Assembly (NCBI RefSeq): GCF_000735605.1
Contig: NZ_JPKG01000047.1
Span: forward strand, 1 to 64,000
Origin: Allobosea sp. LC85
Lineage (GTDB): Bacteria; Pseudomonadota; Alphaproteobacteria; Rhizobiales; Beijerinckiaceae
DNA: 64,000 bases
Direction of reading: 5' to 3'
Positions 55,229 to 63,972 of the stretch are shown here, piece by piece. A program made the position numbers and the translations under genes. The notes beneath the pieces are model-generated. The model worked only from the letters and a program-made list of their open reading frames with translations. It made no database searches and had not been told where the DNA came from. Within the stretch, counting starts at the first letter, position 1; the number at the start of each line of letters is the position of its first letter.

Positions 55229-55330
55229 AGATCATCGGACCGGATATCGTATCCGGTTCGATGATCTGGCCTTCTGTGTTTGCATCGGCTTTTCCGAAAA
55301 CCGCAATCCACTTTTCGGGCCGATGCTTTA
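55229..55330 (-). repeat. composite palindromic intergenic repeat, copy 2
   Basis: Read on the minus strand it begins TAAAGCATCGGCCCGAAAAG and follows copy 1 (1437-1540) almost base for base through both modules, ending in the ATCATCGGACCGGATA-type palindrome (55229-55267). It sits between the TauE gene and the acyl-CoA synthetase gene, in opposite orientation to copy 1. Confidence 0.85.
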
Positions 55331-55365
55331 GATCCGAAGGCGACGCGACGGAAGAAGGCGCCCCG

Positions 55366-56994
55366 ATGAAGACCTCGCCCTATGACATCGACCTCGACCG
55401 CAACCCGGCCAATTTCCAGCCGCTGACGCCGCTGGCCTTCCTCGAACGCGCCGCCGCCGTCTTCCCCAATCATGTTGCGATCATCCACGGCCCGCTGCGC
55501 CGGACCTATGCCGAATTCTATGCGCGATCGCGCAGGCTTGCCTCCGCGCTGGCGAAATACGGCATCGGCAGGGGCGATACCGTCGCAGCGATGCTGCCGA
55601 ACACTCCCGCCATGCTCGAATGTCACTACGGCGTGCCGATGACCGGCGGCGTGCTCAACACGCTGAACACGAGGCTCGACGCCGCCATCATCGCTTTCTC
55701 GCTCGACCATGGCGAGGCCAAGGTGCTGATCACGGACCGCGAGTTCTCGAGCACGGTCAAGGCGGCGCTGGAACTCTGCAAGGTCAAGCCGCTGGTCATC
55801 GACTACGACGACCCGGTCTATGATGGCAGCGGCGAGCGGCTTGGCAGCGTCGAATACGAGGGTTTCCTTGCGAGCGGCGACCAGGACTTCGCCTGGACGC
55901 TACCGGTCGACGAGTGGGACGCGATCTCGCTGAACTACACATCCGGCACCACCGGCGACCCGAAGGGTGTGGTCTATCATCATCGCGGCGCCAATCTGCT
56001 CGCGACCTCCAATGTCGTGACCTGTGGCATGGGCCGGCATCCCGTCTATCTCTGGACGCTGCCGATGTTCCACTGCAACGGCTGGTGCTTCCCCTGGTCG
56101 ATCTCGATCCTCGCCGGCACCCATGTCTGCCTGCGCCAGGTCCGCGCCAAGGCACTCTATGCGGCGTTGGCCGATCATGGCGTCACGCATCTTTGCGGCG
56201 CCCCCATCGTGATGTCGACGCTGCTCAACGCCCCACCGGAAGAGCGTCGCCACTTTTCGCAGAAGGTCTCGTTCTTCACCGCTGCCGCCCCGCCGCCAGA
56301 GGCCGTGCTCGCCGCGATGAAGCAGGCGGGGTTCGAGGTGACGCATCTCTACGGACTGACCGAAACCTACGGCCCCTCCGTCGTGAATGAGTGGCAGCGC
56401 GACTGGGATGCCCTGGACGCTGCGGACCAGGCCGCGCTGAAGGCGCGCCAGGGCGTGCGCTATCCGGCTCTGGAAGCCCTTGACGTGCTCGACCCGGAAA
56501 CCATGCAGCCGGTCCCCCGCGATGGCCAGACACTCGGCGAGGTGATGTTCCGCGGCAATGTCGTGATGAAAGGCTACCTCAAGAATCCGAAGGCGACCGA
56601 GGCTGCTTTTGCCGGTGGCTGGTTCCATTCCGGCGACCTCGGCGTGCGTTATGCCGACGGTTATATCCAGCTCAAGGACCGCTCGAAGGACATCATCATC
56701 TCCGGCGGCGAGAACATCTCCTCGATCGAGGTCGAAGACGCGCTCTACAAGCATCCCTCCGTGCAATCCGCTGCGGTGGTCGCCAGGCCGGACGAGAAAT
56801 GGGGTGAGACGCCCTGCGCCTTTGTCGAGCTCATGCCTGGGAAGAATGCGACGGAGGCCGAGATCATCGCCTTCTGCCGCGGGCTTCTGGCCTCGTTCAA
56901 ATGCCCGAAGACGGTGGTCTTCACCGAGATCCCCAAGACTTCGACCGGCAAGATCCAGAAATTCAAGCTGCGCGAGATGGCACGGGCCCTTTAG
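55366..56994 (+). CDS. AMP-binding acyl-CoA synthetase
   Basis: A 542-residue fatty-acid-type acyl-CoA ligase (AlkK/DmdB-like). The P-loop is NYTSGTTGDPKGVVYHHRGA, the A5 region is THLYGLTETYGPSVV, the hinge is QLKDRSKDIIISGGENISSI, and the catalytic lysine lies in PKTSTGKIQKFKLRE. It forms acyl-CoA from medium- or long-chain acids, or possibly dimethylsulfoniopropionate in DmdB relatives; the substrate is unresolved. The ATG at 55366 has AAGG 9 bases upstream; the upstream frame runs into the repeat element. Confidence 0.9.
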   Translation: MKTSPYDIDLDRNPANFQPLTPLAFLERAAAVFPNHVAIIHGPLRRTYAEFYARSRRLASALAKYGIGRGDTVAAMLPNTPAMLECHYGVPMTGGVLNTLNTRLDAAIIAFSLDHGEAKVLITDREFSSTVKAALELCKVKPLVIDYDDPVYDGSGERLGSVEYEGFLASGDQDFAWTLPVDEWDAISLNYTSGTTGDPKGVVYHHRGANLLATSNVVTCGMGRHPVYLWTLPMFHCNGWCFPWSISILAGTHVCLRQVRAKALYAALADHGVTHLCGAPIVMSTLLNAPPEERRHFSQKVSFFTAAAPPPEAVLAAMKQAGFEVTHLYGLTETYGPSVVNEWQRDWDALDAADQAALKARQGVRYPALEALDVLDPETMQPVPRDGQTLGEVMFRGNVVMKGYLKNPKATEAAFAGGWFHSGDLGVRYADGYIQLKDRSKDIIISGGENISSIEVEDALYKHPSVQSAAVVARPDEKWGETPCAFVELMPGKNATEAEIIAFCRGLLASFKCPKTVVFTEIPKTSTGKIQKFKLREMARAL

Positions 56995-57095
56995 AGCATC
57001 GGACCGAAAAGTGGAATCCGGTTTTCGGAAAAATCCGGTGCTCAAACAAAGAGATAGATCGCCCATCCTGCGTCCGAAAGGACGCACGGCGATCT
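56994..57095 (+). repeat. composite palindromic intergenic repeat, module-swapped copy
   Basis: Module 1 (56994-57042) begins GAGCATCGGACCGAAAAGTG and ends TCCGGTGCTC, the same core as the other copies. Module 2 (57056-57095) is a different nested hairpin: AGATCGCC outside and TGCGTCC-GAAA-GGACGCA inside, closing with GGCGATCT. The element begins at the last base of the acyl-CoA synthetase stop codon and may also serve as its terminator. Confidence 0.8.
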
Positions 57096-57244
57096 AGCGC
57101 TGCGCGGAGCTTTCAGCGCGGCAAGTCCTTCAACGAACATGGCCTTCAACGAACATGGCCCTCGACGAAAGAGCCGGCCCCTCCTGGGACCGGCTCGATC
57201 GAAGCCATCCTATTCGGCGGGCGGTGGCTGCCCGGTGATCCCGC

Positions 57245-57433
57245 TCAATGCAGCGTCGGCTGCGGCATCGTCATTCTGACGCGCTCGATCTCTTCCTTCA
57301 GCAGCAGCTTCTTTCGCTTCAACTCGGACACACTCAGCGTATCGGAGGAAGGGCGCGCCGCGGCCTGGGCGATAGCTTCCTCGAGCTGGCGATGCTTGCG
57401 CTCGAGCTCGGCGAGATGGGTCTGCAGCGACAT
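57245..57433 (-). CDS. YdcH family (DUF465) protein
   Basis: A 62-residue coiled-coil protein: SLQTHLAELERKHRQLEEAI, then SELKRKKLLLKEEIERVRM, the DUF465 signature in which the LKRKKLxLKDEI helix is conserved. The function is unknown. AGGAG sits 8 bases upstream of the ATG. A second, divergent YdcH-like gene starts 228 bases away. Confidence 0.85.
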   Translation of the reverse strand: MSLQTHLAELERKHRQLEEAIAQAAARPSSDTLSVSELKRKKLLLKEEIERVRMTMPQPTLH

Positions 57434-57660
57434 CTGGATTCTCCTGATGAGCGATTGACGGGGGAGTCTGACACAGAGCCGGCTTCAAGTCTCTGGGGCA
57501 GCAGTGCACTGCACCATGAGTTTCCGTGATCCTGGGCCTCTCCTTCCCGCAGGGCGCGAATGGCACGCGCCATCCCCGCGCGAAGCGACACAGCGCTCTT
57601 GCCGCGCCGCCCGCGCCTGAGCATAGTCGACCCCGATCGCGGCAATGATGAGACGGCTTC

Positions 57661-57879
57661 ATGGGATTCGAGTTGAGCCCTGAGGAGATCGAGGCCTTCA
57701 CGGCCGAGCTGGCTCGTCTACGCGAGGAGCATCGCGACCTGGACAGCGCCATCGATGCGCTGGAGCGCATGGGCGCGATCAACCAGATCCAGGTGCAGCG
57801 CCTGAAGAAGCGGAAACTCTATCTCAAGGACCGCATCACGCAGATCGAAGACGCGCTGACGCCCGACATCATCGCCTGA
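57661..57879 (+). CDS. YdcH family (DUF465) protein
   Basis: A 72-residue coiled-coil protein: LARLREEHRDLDSAIDALER, then QVQRLKKRKLYLKDRITQIE, the DUF465 core. It is related to but clearly different from the neighbouring divergent copy. The function is unknown. It precedes purE by 110 bases. Confidence 0.85.
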   Translation: MGFELSPEEIEAFTAELARLREEHRDLDSAIDALERMGAINQIQVQRLKKRKLYLKDRITQIEDALTPDIIA

Positions 57880-57989
57880 TGCGGAAAACAGCACGCAGAA
57901 CAATGATTTCGACGAATCGGAGCTTGCCTGTCGGGCTGCCCGCAGTTTAAGTCGCGCGCTTCCTCCCCTCGCATGGGAAGCGAGTGCAC

Positions 57990-58487
57990 ATGGCCGATAC
58001 CAGCCCTCCCGTCGCCATCATCATGGGCAGCCAGTCCGACTGGGCAACGATGCGTCACGCGGCCGAAGTCCTCGACATGCTCGGCGTGGCCCACGAGGCT
58101 CGCATCATGTCCGCGCACCGGACCCCGGAACGCATGTTCTCCTTCGCCCGGGAAGCCAAGGCGAAGGGCTTCAAGGTCATCATCGCCGGCGCCGGCGGGG
58201 CAGCACACCTGCCGGGCATGACAGCGTCGTTGACGCCGCTCCCGGTGTTCGGAGTGCCGGTCGAATCCAAGGCTCTCTCCGGCCAGGACAGCCTGCTCTC
58301 GATCGTGCAGATGCCGGCGGGCATCCCGGTCGGCACGCTTGCCATCGGCCGCGCCGGGGCGGTCAATGCCGGCCTCCTCGCCGCGGCTGTGCTCGCCCTG
58401 AGCGACGAATCCCTGGCCGCGCGGCTGGAAGACTATCGCAGCCGCCAGAGCGGGGCCGTGGCCGAATTCCCCAGGGACGACGCATGA
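57990..58487 (+). CDS. purE: 5-(carboxyamino)imidazole ribonucleotide mutase
   Basis: Converts N5-CAIR to CAIR in purine biosynthesis. It has 165 residues. Active-site motifs are VAIIMGSQSDWATM, RIMSAHRTPERM and IAGAGGAAHLPGM. An in-frame GTG lies two codons before the ATG at 57990. Its stop overlaps the purK start by ATGA, so PurE and PurK, which act in sequence, are translationally coupled. Confidence 0.97.
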   Translation: MADTSPPVAIIMGSQSDWATMRHAAEVLDMLGVAHEARIMSAHRTPERMFSFAREAKAKGFKVIIAGAGGAAHLPGMTASLTPLPVFGVPVESKALSGQDSLLSIVQMPAGIPVGTLAIGRAGAVNAGLLAAAVLALSDESLAARLEDYRSRQSGAVAEFPRDDA

Positions 58488-59584
58488 GCACGCCCGACCC
58501 GCGCGGGCTTGGCCCCGGCGCCATGCTCGGCATCCTCGGTGGTGGCCAGCTTGCCCGCATGATTGCGCTCGCGGCCGCCGATCTCGGCATTCGCGCCCAT
58601 ATTTTCGCGCCCGAGGCCGATAGTCCGGCTTTCGACGTCGCCGCCCGCCATACGATCGGCGCCTATGAAGACGAGGCTGCACTTGCCGGCTTTGCCGATG
58701 CGGTCGACCTCGTCACCTATGAGTTCGAGAATGTGCCGCATGCGACGGCGGCCTTCCTCGCCGCGCGCACGCCGCTTCATCCCGGCGCACGCGCGCTGGC
58801 CGTGACGCAGGACCGGCTGAGCGAAAAGAGCTTCGTCGCCGATCTGGGGCTGGCGGTTGCGCCGTTCCGCGCCGTCGATTCGCTGGCCGACCTCGAGCGT
58901 GCCGTCGCCGAACTCGGCCGCCCCAGCGTCCTGAAGACGCGCCGCTTCGGCTATGACGGCAAGGGCCAGGTGAAGATCGCGGCTGATACCGATCTGGCCG
59001 AAGCCTATGAGGTGATCGGGCATTTCCCCGCCATCCTCGAAGGTTTCGTCAGCTTCAGCCGGGAAGTTTCGGTCGTCGCAGCCCGCAATACCGCCGGCGA
59101 CTTTGCTGCATTCGATCTCTGCGAGAACGAGCATCGCGATCACATCCTCGCCTTCACGCATGTGCCGGCGCAGGTGGCGGCCGAGACCGCTGCCGACGCC
59201 ATCGAGGCGGCGCGCAAGATCGGCGAGGCGCTCGGCTATATCGGCGTCTTCGCCGTCGAGATGTTCGTGGTTGGCGAGGGGGCTGGCGAAACCGTCATCA
59301 TCAACGAGATCGCGCCCAGAGTGCATAATTCCGGGCACTGGACCAGCGAAGGCGCCGAGACCTCGCAATTCCACCAGCATGTTCGCGCCGTCTGCGGCCT
59401 GCCGCTTGGATCCGCCGCCCGTCGCGGCACTGTCGAGATGGAAAACCTCGTCGGCGACGCGGCTCTCCGCTGGCGGGAGATTCTGGCCGAGCCGGGCGCG
59501 CATCTGCACCTCTACGGCAAGCGTGATGCCCGCCCCGGCCGCAAGATGGGCCATGTCACACGGCTGAAACCGGCTCTCTCGTAA
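58484..59584 (+). CDS. purK: 5-(carboxyamino)imidazole ribonucleotide synthase
   Basis: An ATP-grasp enzyme that carboxylates AIR with bicarbonate to N5-CAIR, the substrate of PurE. It has 366 residues. Segments are MLGILGGGQLARMIALAAAD, the ATP-grasp core KTRRFGYDGKGQVKI, EGFVSFSREVSVVAARN, and the metal-binding EIAPRVHNSGHWT. It overlaps purE by four bases. Confidence 0.97.
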   Translation: MSTPDPRGLGPGAMLGILGGGQLARMIALAAADLGIRAHIFAPEADSPAFDVAARHTIGAYEDEAALAGFADAVDLVTYEFENVPHATAAFLAARTPLHPGARALAVTQDRLSEKSFVADLGLAVAPFRAVDSLADLERAVAELGRPSVLKTRRFGYDGKGQVKIAADTDLAEAYEVIGHFPAILEGFVSFSREVSVVAARNTAGDFAAFDLCENEHRDHILAFTHVPAQVAAETAADAIEAARKIGEALGYIGVFAVEMFVVGEGAGETVIINEIAPRVHNSGHWTSEGAETSQFHQHVRAVCGLPLGSAARRGTVEMENLVGDAALRWREILAEPGAHLHLYGKRDARPGRKMGHVTRLKPALS

Positions 59585-59792
59585 GCTGATCCCTCAAGGA
59601 CGCGGGGCCATTCCTGTAGCCTTGTCCGGACAAATCCCGTAGCGCCTCTCTGCCCTCGATTTCTCCACGTTTTCCGGCTCTTCCGGCGTGGACAGCCGAA
59701 TTGAATTCTGTTATCCGCACAACCCTTCCTGCAAGTTGAGAAACTTCGCCGGACCCGAAATCTTGACCAACCCGCTAAAGACGGACAATCAC

Positions 59793-60026
59793 GTGCAGGT
59801 TCTCGTTCGCGACAACAATGTCGATCAGGCTCTTCGCGCCCTCAAGAAGAAGATGCAGCGCGAAGGCATTTTCCGTGAGATGAAGCTCCGCGGTCATTAC
59901 GAAAAGCCTTCCGAGAAGAAGGCGCGCGAGAAGGCGGAAGCCGTCCGCCGCGCCCGCAAGTTGGTCCGCAAGAAGCTGCAGCGCGAGGGCCTTCTGCCCG
60001 CGCCGGTGAAGCCCAAGCGCCCCTGA
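59793..60026 (+). CDS. rpsU: 30S ribosomal protein S21
   Basis: Small-subunit protein that helps mRNA base-pairing near the 3' end of 16S rRNA. From the GTG at 59793 it gives 77 residues, beginning MQVLVRDNNVDQALRALKKK, the family N-terminus; KKAREKAEAVRRARKLVRKK is the basic C-terminal helix. The frame is open about 35 codons upstream, but that part is not S21-like. The GTG start is chosen by homology. Confidence 0.95.
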   Translation: MQVLVRDNNVDQALRALKKKMQREGIFREMKLRGHYEKPSEKKAREKAEAVRRARKLVRKKLQREGLLPAPVKPKRP

Positions 60027-60249
60027 TCTCCGGCTGAGGGCGGCCGCATGGGCCGCTTCGCACGGATGCGTCATGTCGAAACAGCGCCTGGAGCCTCTCC
60101 GGGCGTTGTTGCTTTTTCGGCGGCGTTAACCAAAGCTTGGCAGGATACAGGCGTTCTCGGGTGAAGGGGCGCTGTCGGCTGGGGAGCGCAATCAAGTCAG
60201 GGCGACCGACACGGTCGGCCATGGCAGTCGAGGCACAGAACCGGGACCG

Positions 60250-61107
60250 ATGAGGCAGAGCATGTTTCGAGGCAAGAGCTGGCTGGCTGCAGCCGGCATC
60301 GCCGTCGCGCTGGCAGGATGCGACACCGTTTCCAATCTGGGCTCACAGAGCGCAGTTGCTGAAATCGACGCCGAATCGGCCGCCAATGCGAGCGTGAACA
60401 TCGGCTCGCTCAGTGAAGTCATCAACCGCAACCCGAACGATCCGCAGGCCTATAACACCCGCGGTGCGGCCTATGCCCGTGCCGGCCGGTACTCCGACGC
60501 GATCGCCGACTTCACCAAGGCGGTGCAGATCGACCCGAACCTCGCCTCGGCCTACACCAACCGCGCCCTGGCACTGCGCCAGAGCGGCCGCAACGATGCG
60601 GCAATGGCGGACTTCAATCGCGCCACCACCGCCGCCCCGAACTATGCGCCGGCCTATATCGGCCGCGCCAACCTGCTGCGGCAGCAGGGCAACAGTCAGC
60701 AGGCGCTGGCAGACCTCAACACCGCCATCCGCCTCAATCCAGAATCGGCGGAAGCCTTCCATGCCCGCGGTCTGGTCTATCAAAGGGAAGGCCAGCACCA
60801 ACACGCGATCACCGATTTCGACTCGGTCATCGATCGCAATCCCTACAATGCCCCGCCCTATACTGCCCGTGGCCAGAGCCTGATCGCGGTCGGAAAGTTC
60901 GAGCAGGCGATCGAGGACTTCACCGCCTCGCTCAATGTCGACAACCGCAACGCCGAGGCCTGGGCCGGTCGCGGGCTCGCCAGCGAAAAGCTCGGCAAGA
61001 AGACCGAAGCGGCCGAGAACTATCAGCGCGCCCTCAGCCTGGACAGCAACAACGCAACCGCTCGCACCGGCCAGGCGCGCCTCGGCGGAGGCGGCATCTT
61101 CCGCTGA
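60250..61107 (+). CDS. TPR repeat lipoprotein (NlpI-like)
   Basis: A 285-residue lipoprotein. The signal ends with lipobox LAGC (Cys24). About six TPR units follow, for example PQAYNTRGAAYARAGRYSDA, ASAYTNRALALRQSGRNDAA and AEAFHARGLVYQREGQHQHA. E. coli NlpI, a similar TPR lipoprotein, scaffolds peptidoglycan hydrolases; here the role is inferred only from layout. It converges with the hydrolase gene at 61128. Confidence 0.85.
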   Translation: MRQSMFRGKSWLAAAGIAVALAGCDTVSNLGSQSAVAEIDAESAANASVNIGSLSEVINRNPNDPQAYNTRGAAYARAGRYSDAIADFTKAVQIDPNLASAYTNRALALRQSGRNDAAMADFNRATTAAPNYAPAYIGRANLLRQQGNSQQALADLNTAIRLNPESAEAFHARGLVYQREGQHQHAITDFDSVIDRNPYNAPPYTARGQSLIAVGKFEQAIEDFTASLNVDNRNAEAWAGRGLASEKLGKKTEAAENYQRALSLDSNNATARTGQARLGGGGIFR

Positions 61108-61127
61108 CCGCGGCGCAGGCCGCCGCG

Positions 61128-61973
61128 CTATTCGGCGGCGCGGTTTTCCTGGCCGGCAATGGCACCGTTGGTCACATTGGCCAGGAAGCGCCGGATTTCC
61201 GGCAGCGAACCATGCGCCGGCAGATCCTCGTGACCGCCGGTGGGAAAGCGGACGAAGCGTTTCGGCATGTTCGCCATTTCGTAGAGCGCCTGCCCCTGCG
61301 CGAAGGGAATGACGCCGTCGCGCCCACCATGCAGCACGAGCAGCGGCGCGGTGACGCGGCCGATGACTGCGTCCGACCGGAACTGGTCCTTCATCAGCCA
61401 GGCAACTGGAACGAAGGGATAGGCGAGTTGTGCCACTGCGGCCGTCGACAGATAGGGCGCCTCGAGAATCACGGCCCTGAGCGGCCGCTCCGCGGCGAGC
61501 TTGAGCACAACCCCGGTGCCCAGGGATTCGCCATAGCCGACCAGCCGATCGACGCCGAAGCGTGTGACGGCAGCGTCATAGGCCGCTCGCGCATCGAGCA
61601 GCAGCCCCTCTTCCGACGGTCTGCCGCTAGACCCGCCATAGCCGCGATAGTTCACGGCGAAGAGCCCGGTCCCGTCCTCGGACAGGCCACGGAAGCGCGC
61701 CTGGCGGATCGGCGTCGCGAAATTGCCGGCATTGCCATGGAAGAACAGCAGCACCGGCTTGCCCTCGCGTGGCGGCACCACCCAGGCGATCAGCCGCTCG
61801 CCATCGGCGGCGGTCAGGGGTGTCTCCTCGACTCCCGGTAGATTGGCGACAGCGATATCCGCACGCGCAGGGTCGCGCGGATATAAAAGCTCGCGCTGCA
61901 TGACGTAGAGCAGCGCCAGAAAGGCGAGATAGAGGACAATTCCAGCGAACGCGAGATGGCGCATGAGATTCAT
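61128..61973 (-). CDS. membrane-anchored alpha/beta hydrolase
   Basis: A 281-residue serine hydrolase with an N-terminal membrane helix (HLAFAGIVLYLAFLALLYVM). The oxyanion region is LLFFHGNAGNFATPI, the nucleophile motif is GYGESLG, the acid is in VLHGGRDGVIPF, and the histidine is in TGGHEDLP. The pattern resembles the ABHD13/BEM46 group. The substrate is unknown. Confidence 0.9.
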   Translation of the reverse strand: MNLMRHLAFAGIVLYLAFLALLYVMQRELLYPRDPARADIAVANLPGVEETPLTAADGERLIAWVVPPREGKPVLLFFHGNAGNFATPIRQARFRGLSEDGTGLFAVNYRGYGGSSGRPSEEGLLLDARAAYDAAVTRFGVDRLVGYGESLGTGVVLKLAAERPLRAVILEAPYLSTAAVAQLAYPFVPVAWLMKDQFRSDAVIGRVTAPLLVLHGGRDGVIPFAQGQALYEMANMPKRFVRFPTGGHEDLPAHGSLPEIRRFLANVTNGAIAGQENRAAE

Positions 61974-62014
61974 GCCGGCGATGGTCCCCGATCACCGTGA
62001 CGGCTCTGCGACGC

Positions 62015-62494
62015 TCAGTCCAGCACCTTCATCATATCGAGGGACGCCGTCTCGAAGCCTGCTCGGCGATAGGCCTTGAGGGCGAGATCATTGCCCGCGA
62101 GCACACCGAGATGGAGCACCTTGCGTCCCGTCGCCCGTGCAAAGCGCTCCGCTTCCGCCAACAGGATCTGACCGATGCCGGTGCCGCGCTGAGCGGCGCC
62201 AACGACGATGTTCTCGATATAGACGTGATCGCGCAGGTGTTCGTGGACGAATGGACCGGTCCGACCAAGCTGCAGCGCGAGATAGCCGACGACGCGGCCC
62301 TCGCTCTCGGCAACCATCAGTGCACCGCCGGTCTCGACCGCCTTCTCGCTGTCATCTGCCAGGCAGGCTGCGGCCACCTCGGCCCCGGTTCCCCGCTCCG
62401 GGCTCAGGCTTGCCTCATGGGCGGTCAGTTCCAGCAGCAGCGCCAGCACAGCAGGACGGTCCGCCTCCGCCATCGGCCTGATCGTTATACCCAC
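62015..62494 (-). CDS. GNAT family N-acetyltransferase
   Basis: A 159-residue acetyltransferase. Motif A is YIENIVVGAAQRGTGIGQIL (QRGTGIG acetyl-CoA loop) and motif B is LGVLAGNDLALKAYRRAGFE. It starts MGITIRPMAEADRPAVLAL. The GTG start at 62494 has GGAG about 8 bases upstream. The substrate is unknown; the closeness to pntB (68 bases) is interrupted by a terminator. Confidence 0.88.
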   Translation of the reverse strand: MGITIRPMAEADRPAVLALLLELTAHEASLSPERGTGAEVAAACLADDSEKAVETGGALMVAESEGRVVGYLALQLGRTGPFVHEHLRDHVYIENIVVGAAQRGTGIGQILLAEAERFARATGRKVLHLGVLAGNDLALKAYRRAGFETASLDMMKVLD

Positions 62495-62515
62495 CGTTGA
62501 AACTCCAAGAGGAAA

Positions 62516-62536
62516 GGGCCAGCGAGACGCCGGCCC
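62516..62536 (-). terminator. intrinsic terminator after pntB
   Basis: A 9-base-pair stem with a 3-base loop (GGGCCGGCG-TCT-CGCTGGCCC, one G-T pair) followed by TTTCC on the minus strand, about 26 bases past the pntB stop. Confidence 0.65.
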
Positions 62537-62562
62537 CTCGCGACTTGCCGTGGTCCGGTGGC

Positions 62563-63966
62563 TTAGTGCGCCATTGCCTTGACGATTTCGTCGGTGACCT
62601 TCTTGGCATCCCCGAACAGCATCATGGTGTTGGGCATGAAGAACAGCTCGTTCTCGACACCGGCATATCCCGAGCCCATGCCGCGCTTGATGAAGAGCAC
62701 GGTCTTGGCCTTTTCGACATCGAGGATCGGCATGCCGTAGATCGGCGACTGCGGATCGGTCTTGGCCGACGGGTTGGTGACGTCGTTGGCGCCGATGACG
62801 AACGCGACATCCGCCTGGCCGAACTCGGAGTTGATATCCTCGAGCTCGAAGACCTCGTCATAGGGCACGTTCGCTTCGGCGAGCAGCACGTTCATGTGCC
62901 CGGGCATGCGGCCTGCGACCGGATGGATGGCGTATTTGACCTCGACGCCTTCCTTCTTCAGCACGTCGGCCATCTCGCGCAGCGCATGCTGGGCTTGCGC
63001 CACCGCCATGCCGTAGCCCGGCACGATGATGACCTTGCCGGCATTCTTCATGATGAAGGCCGCATCGTCAGCCGAGCCCTGCTTCACCGGGCGAGCCTCT
63101 GTGGCGCCACCGGCTGGGCCAGCGGTCTCGCCACCGAAGCCCCCAAGGATGACCGAGATGAAGCTCCGGTTCATGCCCTTGCACATGATGTAGGACAGGA
63201 TCGCACCGGAGGAGCCGACCAGCGCGCCGGTGATGATCAGCGCCATGTTGCCGAGCGTGAAGCCGATGCCGGCCGCTGCCCAGCCCGAATAGGAGTTGAG
63301 CATCGAGACGACGACCGGCATGTCCGCGCCGCCGATCGGCACGATCAGCAGCACGCCGAGCGCGAAGGAGACGAGCACGATCAGCCAGAAGACGACGTGG
63401 CTCTCGCTCTTCAGGAAGATCAGCAGCAGCACGACCAGCGCGATGCCAAGGCCGATATTGATGCCGTGGCGCTGCGGCAGCATGATCGGCTTGCCGCTCA
63501 TGCGCCCGTCGAGCTTCAGGAAGGCGATGATCGAGCCTGTGAAGGTGATCGCGCCGATGGCGCAACCCAGCGCCATCTCGAACAGGCTCGCGCCCTTGAT
63601 CTTGCCGACCTGGCCGATGCCGAAAGCCTCCGGCGCGTAGAGCGCCGCCGCTGCGACCAGCACCGCCGCCAGACCGACCAGCGAGTGGAAGAAGGCGACG
63701 AGCTGCGGCATCTGCGTCATCTGCACGCGCCGGGCCATGAAGGCGCCGATGCCACCACCGATGGCGATACCGAGAACGACCAGGAACCAGCCGGAGAAGC
63801 CGGAAGGCGGATAGAAGATCACGGTAGTGGCAATGGCGATGCCCATGCCGACCATGCCGTAGAGATTGCCCTGGCGTGAGGTCGTCGGGTGCGACAGGCC
63901 CCGTAGGGCCATGATGAACAGGACGCCGGAGACGACGTAGAGAAGGGCGGAGAAATTGGCGGCCAT
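62563..63966 (-). CDS. pntB: NAD(P) transhydrogenase subunit beta
   Basis: The membrane and NADP-binding subunit of the proton-translocating transhydrogenase, which makes NADPH from NADH using the proton gradient. It has 467 residues. Eight to nine TM helices occupy about 1-260 (GMVGMGIAIATTVIFYPPSG and others). The C-terminal dIII domain has VIIVPGYGMAVAQAQHALRE, HPVAGRMPGHMNVLLAEANV and FVIGANDVTNPSAK. It follows pntA, whose last codons are at the window edge, seven bases away. Confidence 0.97.
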   Translation of the reverse strand: MAANFSALLYVVSGVLFIMALRGLSHPTTSRQGNLYGMVGMGIAIATTVIFYPPSGFSGWFLVVLGIAIGGGIGAFMARRVQMTQMPQLVAFFHSLVGLAAVLVAAAALYAPEAFGIGQVGKIKGASLFEMALGCAIGAITFTGSIIAFLKLDGRMSGKPIMLPQRHGINIGLGIALVVLLLIFLKSESHVVFWLIVLVSFALGVLLIVPIGGADMPVVVSMLNSYSGWAAAGIGFTLGNMALIITGALVGSSGAILSYIMCKGMNRSFISVILGGFGGETAGPAGGATEARPVKQGSADDAAFIMKNAGKVIIVPGYGMAVAQAQHALREMADVLKKEGVEVKYAIHPVAGRMPGHMNVLLAEANVPYDEVFELEDINSEFGQADVAFVIGANDVTNPSAKTDPQSPIYGMPILDVEKAKTVLFIKRGMGSGYAGVENELFFMPNTMMLFGDAKKVTDEIVKAMAH

Positions 63967-63972
63967 GTGCGC

